NCBI GenBank assembly: GCA_039180385.1
Contig: JBCDDJ010000109.1
Location: 1 to 15,748 of the forward strand
DNA: 15,748 nucleotides
Reading direction: 5' to 3'
From: SIO4C1 sp039180385
GTDB taxonomy: Bacteria > Cyanobacteriota > Cyanobacteriia > Phormidesmidales > Phormidesmidaceae
The notes under the pieces were generated by a model. That model worked only from the letters and a program-made list of their open reading frames with translations. It was not told the DNA's origin and did no database searches. The position numbers were made by a program, and so were the translations under genes. The stretch's first letter is position 1. The number at the start of each line of letters is the position of its first letter. Positions 1-7,025 of this stretch are shown one piece after another.

Positions 1-395
1 GGGGTGGCGATTAGCCCCTCACCAGCCCGCACATCGGTATTGGCGCTGATCACGAGATTGGGGGTCACCCCTGCCATAATGCCCGGATTACCAGCTTTGC
101 CGATACCGACAATCTTGCCATCCTTTATGCCAATATCCGTTTTGACAATGCCCTGCACGGGGTCCACCAGCAGGACGTTGGTAATCACCAAATCTAGCGC
201 GCCCTCGGCAGCGGTGATGCCAGGGGCCATGCCCAGCCCATCTCGCAGGGTTTTACCGCCGCCAAAGACGCACTCATCTCCGTACACCGTCGTGTCGCGC
301 TCAACTTCTATCACCAGGGAGGTATCCGCCAAGCGCACCCGATCTCCGGTGGTCGGGCCAAACAGCTCAGCGTAGCGCTCACGGCTAATTTCCAT
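1..395 (-). CDS. ureC: Urease subunit alpha, N-terminal part (runs off left edge)
   Basis: The first 131 residues of the catalytic subunit of urease, a cytoplasmic nickel enzyme that hydrolyses urea to ammonia and carbamate. The reading begins MEISRERYAELFGP and continues with TGDRVRLADT, the classic start of UreC. It then shows GGGKTLRDGMG and the DLVITNVLLVDP block of the first amidohydrolase beta-sandwich. The window ends just before the nickel-binding histidine region, so the active site cannot be checked. The ATG at 395 is preceded by AAGAGGA (407 to 401), a suitable ribosome-binding site. It lies 75 bases after ureB and is the last visible gene of the amiE-hydrolase-ureABC series. Family identity is certain; only the 3' part is missing. 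Confidence 0.96.
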   Translation of the reverse strand, partial: MEISRERYAELFGPTTGDRVRLADTSLVIEVERDTTVYGDECVFGGGKTLRDGLGMAPGITAAEGALDLVITNVLLVDPVQGIVKTDIGIKDGKIVGIGKAGNPGIMAGVTPNLVISANTDVRAGEGLIAT

Positions 396-470
396 TGATT
401 TCCTCTTGGGTGATCTGGGCTAATAGTCTGTCACGACTTGCGCATTGAGTGCTGCGTTAAACTTTCGAGC

Positions 471-866
471 CTAAGTGGAGCTAAACCCCTGGGTTTGCAA
501 CTTTGCCAGCGCTTCAGTCTGCACTTGTGGCTCATCCAGCGGGCCGTTGACCAAATCATTCAGCCCCTGTACGACGCGATCGCCTGCCAGCGCTACCAGG
601 GTCACCGTCTTGGTATCTCCTGGCTCAAACCGCACCGCCGTCCCGGCTGGAATGTCTAAGCGAAACCCCAAAGCCTCAGCCCGGTCAAACTGGAGCATGC
701 GATTGACTTCAAAAAAATGAAAGTGAGACCCCACCTGAATGGGGCGATCGCCAATATTCGCCACCGCAAGGGTTATGGCAGCACGTCCGGCATTCAGCTC
801 CAGAGTCCCTGACTCACACATCACCGCGCCAGGGGCCAGTGGGTTATCAGTCGGCGCATTTGCCAT
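471..866 (-). CDS. ureB: Urease subunit beta
   Basis: Small structural subunit of urease, 131 residues. Visible family marks are the early APGAV segment (residues 11-15), VGSHFHFFEVN (about 45-55) and RLDIPAGTAVRFEPG (69-83). The first 83 or so residues match the usual UreB core. The protein is some 25 residues longer than the common 100-110, the extra being a polar C-terminal tail after the LNDLVNG segment; whether the tail packs against UreA or UreC cannot be told here. Its start is fixed by the AGGAGG at 874-879, seven bases upstream. Only two bases separate it from ureA, so the two are certainly co-transcribed and probably translationally coupled. Confidence 0.96.
   Translation of the reverse strand: MANAPTDNPLAPGAVMCESGTLELNAGRAAITLAVANIGDRPIQVGSHFHFFEVNRMLQFDRAEALGFRLDIPAGTAVRFEPGDTKTVTLVALAGDRVVQGLNDLVNGPLDEPQVQTEALAKLQTQGFSST
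576..583. repeat. HIP1 octamer (one of nine)
   Basis: GCGATCGC, the highly iterated palindrome of cyanobacterial genomes. Other copies start at 744, 1074, 9477, 11652, 13086, 14671, 15106 and 15685. None was found between 1082 and 9476. The sites are the main sequence sign that the host is a cyanobacterium. Confidence 0.85.
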
Positions 867-868
867 GG

Positions 869-1183
869 TTAAACCTCCTGAGGCCGAATCGGGTTGTGGA
901 CACTGACCAATTTAGTCCCGTCATTAAAGTGGGCCTCAACCTGGATCAGCGGAATCAGATCCGAGACACCGGGCAACACATCCGCCGTCGTCAGCAGCGC
1001 CGCTCCCTCAGCCATGAGTTGAGCGACTGTTTTGTCTTCCCGTGCGCCTTCAACGATATAGTCGCTGATAATTGCGATCGCTTCTGGCACATTCAACTGA
1101 ATACCCCGATCCTTACGTCTTCGGGCAATTTCAGCGGCAGTAAATAACGTCAAGCGCTCAGACTCTTTGGGCGTCAGATACAT
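869..1183 (-). CDS. ureA: Urease subunit gamma
   Basis: Smallest urease structural subunit, 104 residues, close to the family's usual 100. It begins MYLTPKESERLTLFTAAEIA, contains RRRKDRGIQLNVPEAIAIIS (22-41) and DYIVEGAR, and ends with VSVHNPIRP, all typical. No clear Shine-Dalgarno sequence precedes the ATG at 1183; the alternative of a later start would remove the conserved MxLTPxE opening, so this start is kept. It lies 73 bases after the alpha/beta hydrolase gene on the same strand, with no terminator visible between, which suggests that urease subunits can be transcribed together with the amidase genes. Confidence 0.96.
   Translation of the reverse strand: MYLTPKESERLTLFTAAEIARRRKDRGIQLNVPEAIAIISDYIVEGAREDKTVAQLMAEGAALLTTADVLPGVSDLIPLIQVEAHFNDGTKLVSVHNPIRPQEV
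874..879 (-). promoter_or_regulatory. ureB ribosome-binding site inside the end of ureA
   Basis: On the minus strand AGGAGG lies within the last ureA codons, seven bases before the ureB ATG. The ureA stop codon (871-869) sits between this site and the start. A ribosome finishing ureA would be positioned to restart on ureB, which suits the fixed stoichiometry of the two subunits. Confidence 0.8.
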
Positions 1184-1256
1184 AGTGGTACAGAGTAGGT
1201 TGTTGCTCTATAAAAGAAAAATAGGAGGAGAACAGTTCAGGGCATCATTTCCTTGG

Positions 1257-2267
1257 CTACTGCGCCAGCAATTCTTTGAGATTGCGATCGATAAACTTAG
1301 TATCAACCGAGTTAATCCCCCCGCCAGCAAAGTGACCCCAAATCGAAGGAATCGCTCTAAACTCGGCATTGGGCATATGCTTTACCTCATATTCATTATC
1401 TTCTGGCGGAAAGTAGAGATCGGTTTGACCGGGCATGACAATCGCCTTTGCCTTAATGGCTGATAGTGCCCGCTCAAAATCGCCATCAAACCCTGGCGTA
1501 TTACCAATATTGCCATTCTGCCAGGTCCACAGCATCGCTAAAAGATTGTTGGCATCCTTACGCAGAAAAAAACCTTCCCAAAAAGCCACTAAAAAGTCTT
1601 CTAGAGATGAGTAACCCATCTGGATATGAAGCTTTTCACGGTAAAACGCCTGGGATAGTCCCCACCCAGCATAGACGCGACCAACTGCTCTTAGCCCTTT
1701 ATTAGGCTGATTTTCATACCATCCTTCTTGCCAAGCTACGTCAGTTTGAATCGCAACTTTAACCCCTTCTAAAAAGACAATATTGTGGAGGCTCGTTTTA
1801 GCAGACCCACAAAAAGGAAAGATGCGTTCGATCATATCCGGATAGCTGACGCCCCACTGATAGGTCTGTCCTGCTCCCATTGACCAACCGGTCACCAGAG
1901 CAATTTTTTCGATGCCAAACTTCTCAGTGACCAAACGATGCTGCGCGACAACATTGTCATAGAAAGTGACCTGGGGAAACCGGGCCCGATCGTAAGGCGG
2001 GGGAGTGTTACTGGGTGACGAAGATAAACCGTTCCCAAACATATTGGGAATGATAATAAAGTACTCCTGGGGATCAAGGGCCATGCCCTCCCCAATTAGC
2101 CACTCATTATCGTAGTGCTGTCCTGAATACCAGGTCGGATAGACGATGACGTTGCTTTTATCAGCATTGAGCTTCCCGTAGGTTTTATACGCTAGCTTGG
2201 CATCCCGCAGCGTTGCCCCTGACTGGAGGGCCACATCCCCTAGATCAAAAATTTCATAGTCAGCCAT
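1257..2267 (-). CDS. Alpha/beta-fold hydrolase, homoserine O-acetyltransferase (MetX)-like
   Basis: A 336-residue cytoplasmic alpha/beta hydrolase with no signal peptide. The nucleophile elbow is GWSMGAG with Ser129; the acid is Asp283 in GQTDLYFPP and the histidine is His312 in IWGHFAGG, giving a complete triad in the usual order. The N-terminal LAYKTYGKLNADKSNVIVYP and PNMFGNGLSSSPSN segments are those of the MetX-like group. The elbow differs from that of true homoserine acetyltransferases (GGSMGG-type), and no methionine gene is near, so homoserine acetylation is unlikely. An esterase, amide-related hydrolase or acyltransferase acting with AmiE is an inference from position only: it lies 85 bases after amiE and 73 before ureA on the same strand. 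Its ribosome-binding site lies in an inverted repeat. Confidence 0.85.
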   Translation of the reverse strand: MADYEIFDLGDVALQSGATLRDAKLAYKTYGKLNADKSNVIVYPTWYSGQHYDNEWLIGEGMALDPQEYFIIIPNMFGNGLSSSPSNTPPPYDRARFPQVTFYDNVVAQHRLVTEKFGIEKIALVTGWSMGAGQTYQWGVSYPDMIERIFPFCGSAKTSLHNIVFLEGVKVAIQTDVAWQEGWYENQPNKGLRAVGRVYAGWGLSQAFYREKLHIQMGYSSLEDFLVAFWEGFFLRKDANNLLAMLWTWQNGNIGNTPGFDGDFERALSAIKAKAIVMPGQTDLYFPPEDNEYEVKHMPNAEFRAIPSIWGHFAGGGINSVDTKFIDRNLKELLAQ

Positions 2268-2277
2268 TGGATATAAT

Positions 2278-2335
2278 CCTCCGAGTAACGACTAAACAAA
2301 TCAACACACTCATCGAGCTGTCCGATACTCGGAGG
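2278..2335 (-). promoter_or_regulatory. Inverted repeat that can hide the hydrolase ribosome-binding site
   Basis: In the amiE-hydrolase spacer a perfect 10-base inverted repeat, CCTCCGAGTA (2278-2287) and TACTCGGAGG (2326-2335), flanks a 38-base loop. In the minus-strand transcript the second arm carries GGAGG nine bases before the hydrolase ATG, and the first arm carries the complementary CCTCC. If formed, the hairpin would block ribosome entry. It could also mark an RNA-processing point between the two genes. No T-run follows, so it is not a standard terminator. Confidence 0.6.
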
Positions 2336-2352
2336 AGAACGCTACAAGGGGG

Positions 2353-3447
2353 TTAGGAAACCGGCTGGGTCACCACCACTGGCTCAGCCTTCTTCACCGC
2401 AGGCGTCGACACCGGAGCCGCCTTCTGATTAGGAATTCCTTCAATGGGACATTCTTGAGTGCCTGCTGTAGAGCGCGTTAACGCTTCCACTCTCTCCTTC
2501 GCCTTCTGAGGATCTAGCACCCACTCACGATAAAACTCATAGGGGCACTCTTGCATGCCCTCGTCCCCGTCGCCGGAGTTAATCATGCCGGTATAGCCGC
2601 GATGCAAGAGTTTGTAGATATGGTTTTGAGACTGGGCATGCTCTCGGAAGTCGCGAATCGAAAACTTAGATAGCGCGGCGTATTGAATGCCATTTTCTTC
2701 TTCTCCACACTCACCTAGCGTGCGGCCATCAAAGCCCACAATGGCCGAGTGACCAAAGTAGCTATAAACCCCATCAAACCCAGCGGCATTGGCAACCGCT
2801 ACGTAGGTATTGTTCATCCAGGCCATCGCCTTAGACACCATAATCTGCTGATCCTTCGCCGGGTACATATACCCCTGACAGCGAATCACCAGCTCAGCGC
2901 CTTTCATCACACAATCGCGCCAGATCTCTGGATAGTTGCCATCGTCACAGATAATCAGGCTGATCTTCAGCCCCTTAGGTCCATCTGAGACATAGGTGCA
3001 ATTACCCGGGTACCAACCTTCAATCGGTGTCCAAGGCATAATCTTGCGATACTTCTGAACGATCTCGCCCTGATCATTCATCAAAATCAGCGTGTTGTAA
3101 GGCACCTTCTTAGGATGATCTTCATGGCGCTCGCCCGTGAGAGAAAACACGCCCCAGACCTTGTTGCGAGTACACGCTTCAGCAAAAACATCCGTCTCAG
3201 GCCCTGGGATACTCGACGCGGTCGCCATCATCTCATCCGCGTCGTACATGATGCCGTGGGTCGAGTATTCAGGAAAGACAACCAAGTCCATCCCTGGCAA
3301 ACCAACTTTCATGCCATCAATCATAGTCGAGATCTTCTGACAGTTCTCAAGTACCTCCTCTCGGGTGTGAAGCCGTGGCATCTTGTAGTTAACAACCGCT
3401 ACCCCAACAGCATCATTGCTCGAAGAAATGTCACCGTGAAAAGCCAT
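2353..3447 (-). CDS. amiE: Aliphatic amidase (nitrilase superfamily)
   Basis: A 364-residue cytoplasmic amidase that hydrolyses short aliphatic amides such as acetamide to the acid and ammonia. From residue 4 (HGDISSSNDAVGVAVVNYKM) it is collinear with Pseudomonas AmiE as I recall it, shifted by one residue. The catalytic Glu60 (VFPEYS), Lys135 (QKYRKI) and Cys167 (LIICDDG) are present, with the extra active-site Glu143 (PIEGWYPG). The GYMYPAKDQQ and FGHSAIVGFDGRTLGECG segments are intact. After about residue 335 it carries a Pro/Ala/Val/Lys-rich tail, KAAPVSTPAVKKAEPVVV and a few more, that I do not recall in the Pseudomonas enzyme. AGGAG at 3458-3454 supports the start. No amiC/amiR-type regulator lies next to it; formamide use cannot be excluded, since the related AmiF is very similar. 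Confidence 0.93.
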   Translation of the reverse strand: MAFHGDISSSNDAVGVAVVNYKMPRLHTREEVLENCQKISTMIDGMKVGLPGMDLVVFPEYSTHGIMYDADEMMATASSIPGPETDVFAEACTRNKVWGVFSLTGERHEDHPKKVPYNTLILMNDQGEIVQKYRKIMPWTPIEGWYPGNCTYVSDGPKGLKISLIICDDGNYPEIWRDCVMKGAELVIRCQGYMYPAKDQQIMVSKAMAWMNNTYVAVANAAGFDGVYSYFGHSAIVGFDGRTLGECGEEENGIQYAALSKFSIRDFREHAQSQNHIYKLLHRGYTGMINSGDGDEGMQECPYEFYREWVLDPQKAKERVEALTRSTAGTQECPIEGIPNQKAAPVSTPAVKKAEPVVVTQPVS

Positions 3448-3698
3448 AACTAACTCCTAAAACCTTCAACTAAGAGACTTTCAGCTGAGACCTTTAAACA
3501 ACTAAAATCTCAAGAGGACATCCGCTGACCAAGGTCGATTTAAATTCAGAGCTGTAATCCCTACTTTCGCAAACACCAAAACAGTCGCGAAAAATGTAAT
3601 CAAAACGCCTAAAAGCTTTAGATCAAAATCAAAAACTCAAAGCGCTGAGAGAGCAAAACACAAACGATTCTTTAAGGGTTTACCTAATATTTTTCGCA

Positions 3699-3704
3699 AT
3701 TATA
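3699..3704 (-). promoter_or_regulatory. Candidate amiE -10 box
   Basis: The minus strand reads TATAAT here, a perfect -10 hexamer, about 250 bases before amiE. No matching -35 hexamer stands 16-18 bases upstream, so an activator would be needed if it is real. Such hexamers also arise by chance in A/T-rich DNA. Confidence 0.3.
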
Positions 3705-4102
3705 TTCCCTATTAGTTCTATCAGCTTCAAACGCCTGAGAAATGTCATTTTAGATACAAAATTCAAGTCCGAGTCATTGAACGACTCTGGCTACCGCCCC
3801 TAATCTCGAACTCAAATTAAAAAAACATAAGGCTTAGCAGACAAAAGGGCGTTGTCCTGATAAACGCCTAGGCTTGAAAATTTTCCTAATCGATGGCTGA
3901 GGGGTGTTTGGCGGCGTAAATCCTGGCAACGAAAGGATTACGATCCAGGTATTAGCGGCAGGATAAGACCCACTCATCAGCATAAAAGCAGGTCACCTTC
4001 AAACGTGCGATCCCTGGTTTTGTATCATTCGCGACAAAAGATGACTGTTTTAGTATATAAAGTTCTCTATCATCAGGGATTTTACCAAACACTCAATTGA
4101 AC

Positions 4103-4122
4103 CGATTGAAACGAATCAATCG
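4103..4122. promoter_or_regulatory. Dyad in the urtA upstream region, possible operator
   Basis: CGATTG (4103-4108) and CAATCG (4117-4122) form a perfect 6-bp inverted repeat with an 8-base spacer. The inner ATTG-N8-CAAT has the T-N11-A form typical of LysR-type regulator sites. It lies 224 bases before the urtA ATG. Which protein would bind is unknown. Confidence 0.3.
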
Positions 4123-4345
4123 AAAAAGTGGTTTTGGGAGAGGGTCCTGCCGATGTTACTTCGGGTAAATGAAAGGGTCTGCTTTTAAGTACTGAAAGTG
4201 GGTTTTTCTGAGTGATTTGCTCCTGAGCTTCTCGCAGTGCGTTGCATGATAGGGTAAATTTCTAAGCTACTTTTTCGTTCAGGTCATTGGCCTGTAGCGA
4301 GTGTATTAGGACTCATTTCTTAGTTTGTGTGAGGTTAGCAATTCC

Positions 4346-5719
4346 ATGTCCAAGTCCCGCATTTCTTTAGGTGATCTCAGCCGACGTAAGTTCCTTCAGT
4401 ACGGTTCTCTAGCGGCTGGAACGAGTATTTTGGCGGCTTGTACCGGTGGCGGTGGTACTGACACCGCCACCGGTGGCGGCGAGTCGGGTGATCTTGGCGA
4501 GAATCCGATTAAAGTCGGCGTCATGTACTCCACCACAGGCACCATTGCGATTGTTGAAAAGTCTTTGCAAGATGCCACATTCTTAGCGATTGAGCAAATC
4601 AACACCGGTACAGGACCTTGGGAAGGCAAAGGTGAAGGGATTGCTGGCAGGAAAATTCAGAGCGTCGTTGTTAACCCCGACTCTAACTGGGATCTCTACA
4701 ACCAGATGTCTAAGCGCCTGATTGATGAAGATCAGGTTGTGTGTGTGCTGGGTTGTTACACCTCCGCTAGTCGTAAGTCAGTGCTGCCGGTTTTTGAAGA
4801 AAAAGATTCGCTGCTCTACTACCCGGTTTACTACGAAGGCAACGAGTGTAGCTCCAACGTTTTCTACACTGGGGCAGCGCCGAACCAACAGATTACCGAC
4901 TCGATCCCTTACTGCTACGAGAACTTTGGTCCTAAGGGGTTCTTTATCGGCTCTGACTACATTTATCCAAAAGAAAGCAACCGGATTGCCAAGGCTGAGC
5001 TTGAGGAAGCTGGCGGCACTGTGGTTGGAGATGAGTATGCGGCCCTGGGGACCACAGAATTTATCACTATCATCAACAAAATCAAGGCAGCTAAGCCCGA
5101 TTTTGTCCTGAGTAACCTCGTGGGTGACAGTATCCCGGCGTTCTACCGACAGTTCAAGGATGCAGGTCTCAACGCTGACGATATTCCCATCATGGCTTAC
5201 CCCACCACCGAAGAAGAGATTCAGGCGATGGGACCTGAGTATTCAGCCGGTCACTACACCAGCTTTAACTACTTCCAGACAGTCGATACCCCTGAGAACA
5301 AAGCCTTCGTTGAACAGTTCAAGGCGATGTTTGGTGATGGTCGCGTCACCAACGGTGTGATGGAAGCGGCTTACTTACAGACATTCTTCATGGCCCAGGC
5401 CATGAGCGATGTTTTAGAAGCTGGTGACGAAATCAACACAGGCACTCTCCGTGAGGCGACCCGAGGCCAGGAGTTTAATGCCCCCCAAGGCCGTGTCAAG
5501 ATTGACCCGGACAACTATCACACCTACCTCTATTCCCGAATCGGGAAGTGGAAAGAGGATGGTCAGGCCGAGATTGTGTTTGCAACCGATGCGGCGGTCA
5601 AGCCCATCGCTTGGAGCCAAGCTCTTTACAAAGGTCGTGTGTGTGAGCACACGACCCCAGACGATCGCAGCGACCCGACCAAAGAAACAGGCAATGACTT
5701 AGAGCCTCAGTTTCTGTAA
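4346..5719 (+). CDS. urtA: Urea ABC transporter, substrate-binding lipoprotein UrtA
   Basis: Extracytoplasmic urea receptor of the Urt importer, 457 residues from the ATG at 4346. The N-terminus has a twin-arginine signal (SRRKFLQ, 12-18) followed by lipobox LAAC with Cys32, so it is probably exported folded and anchored as a lipoprotein. A Gly-rich linker leads to the type I periplasmic-binding fold starting at IKVGVMYSTTG (55-65). Family blocks are LYYPVYYEG (157-165), AAPNQQ (177-182), SDYIYP (203-208) and NYFQTVDTPENK. A TTG at 4325 would add seven residues; the ATG is preferred because it places the signal peptide normally and GAGG lies at 4331-4334. First gene of urtABCDE. A GC-rich hairpin follows it. 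Confidence 0.95.
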   Translation: MSKSRISLGDLSRRKFLQYGSLAAGTSILAACTGGGGTDTATGGGESGDLGENPIKVGVMYSTTGTIAIVEKSLQDATFLAIEQINTGTGPWEGKGEGIAGRKIQSVVVNPDSNWDLYNQMSKRLIDEDQVVCVLGCYTSASRKSVLPVFEEKDSLLYYPVYYEGNECSSNVFYTGAAPNQQITDSIPYCYENFGPKGFFIGSDYIYPKESNRIAKAELEEAGGTVVGDEYAALGTTEFITIINKIKAAKPDFVLSNLVGDSIPAFYRQFKDAGLNADDIPIMAYPTTEEEIQAMGPEYSAGHYTSFNYFQTVDTPENKAFVEQFKAMFGDGRVTNGVMEAAYLQTFFMAQAMSDVLEAGDEINTGTLREATRGQEFNAPQGRVKIDPDNYHTYLYSRIGKWKEDGQAEIVFATDAAVKPIAWSQALYKGRVCEHTTPDDRSDPTKETGNDLEPQFL

Positions 5720-5778
5720 CGCGATTACCGCCCGAGTGCTTTTTACTTGCTTGAGGTGGTGGTCTCAAATTATGTTCC

Positions 5779-5806
5779 GCTGGCCTGTTCTTCATGTCAG
5801 GCCAGC
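5779..5806 (+). other. Intercistronic hairpin after urtA
   Basis: GCTGGCCTG (5779-5787) and CAGGCCAGC (5798-5806) form a perfect 9-bp GC-rich stem with a 10-base loop, 60 bases after the urtA stop. No T-run follows, so it is unlikely to be a full terminator. Such structures between a binding-protein gene and its permease genes often shield the upstream mRNA and keep the receptor more abundant; that role is inferred here. Confidence 0.6.
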
Positions 5807-5870
5807 TGCTACCTTCATCTACTTTCAAACTATTTAATTCCAAACGTTTGTAAGCCTTATCCCGAGCGCT

Positions 5871-6851
5871 ATGTTGGACTTTGCTCTGTCTTCAATGCTA
5901 TCGCCCCTCTATTTACTCGCGCAGGAAGAAGCTGCGGAGGTTGCGTCTGAGGGCGTTGCAATCTCGACGATTCTCAACCAAGCGCTAAACGGTATTGGGA
6001 TTGTGGGCATTTTGCTCCTGACGGGGTTGGGCCTAGCGATCACCTTTGGCGTCATGCGGATCATTAACCTCGCCCACGGTGAGTTCATCATGCTGGGGGC
6101 CTACATCACTTTCTGGATGCAAGACACCTTCCAGATGGATTTGCTAATGACAATTCCGTTTGCGTTTTTAGGAACGGCAATTATTGGGGCCATTGTTGAG
6201 TTGACGATCATTCGTCGATTGTATGGCCGCCCCTTGGAAACGCTTTTAGCTACGTGGGGACTGAGTATTGTCCTACAGGGCGTCGTCAAGCTGATATTTA
6301 CTGCTCAGCTCAAGTATGTAAAGTCTCCTGCATACCTGTCTGGCAATGTAACTTTTTTGTCGGATGCGGCGGGTTCGCCCTTGATCGCGATTTCTTACTA
6401 TCGTTTGTTTATCATCACAGTTGCCCTTGCGCTACTAGCCCTGACCATGTACTTGTTCTATGGCACCTCCTGGGGGCGTCAGATTAGAGCGGTTACCCAA
6501 AATCGGAGCATGGCTCAGTGTTTAGGCGTTAATACAAAGCTGGTAGATATGGGCACCTTTGCCTATGGCTGTGGGTTGGCGGGTATAGCAGGGGCGGTGA
6601 TTTCAGCGCTCAAGACGGTGGCTCCGCCGATGGGTCAAGACTATCTGGTAGATGCTTGGATGGTAGTTGTGACCGGAGGGGTTGATAAGTTGATCGGCAT
6701 TCTAGCGGGGTCATTCTTAATTGGAGAAGCCAATGCAATCATCGCTTTTATCCTCAATGACCCGACGGCCCGAGTGTTAGTGCTAGGCGCTGTGATTGTG
6801 CTGATCCGATATCGTCCTGAAGGGTTGTTCACGGTTCAGAAGCGGACTTAA
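5871..6851 (+). CDS. urtB: Urea ABC transporter, permease UrtB
   Basis: Inner-membrane permease of the LivH branch, 326 residues, which pairs with UrtC to form the urea channel. Hydrophobic segments recur from about residue 36 to 315, including ALNGIGIVGILLLTGLGLAI (38-57). The NLAHGEFIMLGAY block (66-78) is the LivH/UrtB hallmark, and VTGGVDKLIGILAGSFLIG (267-285) is the coupling region that contacts the ATPases. A short N-terminal stretch with an acidic patch (QEEAAEVASEG, 18-28) precedes the first membrane span. There is no good Shine-Dalgarno sequence before the ATG at 5871; a second ATG at 5895 would shorten it by eight residues. It follows urtA by 151 bases. Confidence 0.94.
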   Translation: MLDFALSSMLSPLYLLAQEEAAEVASEGVAISTILNQALNGIGIVGILLLTGLGLAITFGVMRIINLAHGEFIMLGAYITFWMQDTFQMDLLMTIPFAFLGTAIIGAIVELTIIRRLYGRPLETLLATWGLSIVLQGVVKLIFTAQLKYVKSPAYLSGNVTFLSDAAGSPLIAISYYRLFIITVALALLALTMYLFYGTSWGRQIRAVTQNRSMAQCLGVNTKLVDMGTFAYGCGLAGIAGAVISALKTVAPPMGQDYLVDAWMVVVTGGVDKLIGILAGSFLIGEANAIIAFILNDPTARVLVLGAVIVLIRYRPEGLFTVQKRT

Positions 6852-7025
6852 ATCGCAGCTATTTTGATAAGACCTTGGGTTTTTACTTGATTGCAGGCCG
6901 AGGGTCTGAGAATAGCCAAGGTTTTAATCGGCAAAGAGATTTTTTATTGGCCCTAATGCATAGCAACCAGCACCTAAGCAAACAGACTGAACGCACCGAT
7001 CGAATAACCTGTAGGAGGCGAGGAT

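Larger units (their letters stand above)
3448..4345. other. Divergent 898-base regulatory region between amiE and urtA
   Basis: No convincing gene lies here. The stretch is A/T-richer than its flanks and must hold promoters for amiE (leftward) and urtA (rightward). Noted items: a TATAAT on the minus strand (3704-3699); a hairpin GGCGTT/AACGCC (3848-3853, 3863-3868); two mutually exclusive short stems (3919-3924 with 3934-3939, or 3922-3926 with 3945-3949); an imperfect NtcA-like GTA-N8-GAC (4022-4035); and a 20-bp dyad (4103-4122). A perfect GTA-N8-TAC NtcA site is absent on reading every GTA. I recognise no known riboswitch: the hallmarks of guanidine-I or of the cyanobacterial glutamine (glnA) element are not seen. 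Confidence 0.7.

Noticed and set aside
4..375. Plus-strand frame opposite ureC
   Set aside because: Antisense shadow of the conserved ureC N-terminus, rich in Ser/Pro/Thr, with no start signals.
3895..3995. Guanidine-I or glutamine riboswitch before urtA
   Set aside because: The conserved core strings of those classes are not present; only short generic stems are seen.
4041..4100. 19-codon ORF (ATG to TGA) in the urtA leader
   Set aside because: No ribosome-binding site and no feature beyond being open; such short frames occur by chance.
4325..4345. TTG start for urtA
   Set aside because: It adds seven residues before the twin-arginine signal with no ribosome-binding site; the ATG at 4346 fits.
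6872..6922. ACCTTGG/CCAAGGT inverted repeat in the urtB-urtC spacer
   Set aside because: Seven-base arms with a loop of 37 bases and nothing functional at either arm; too weak to call.
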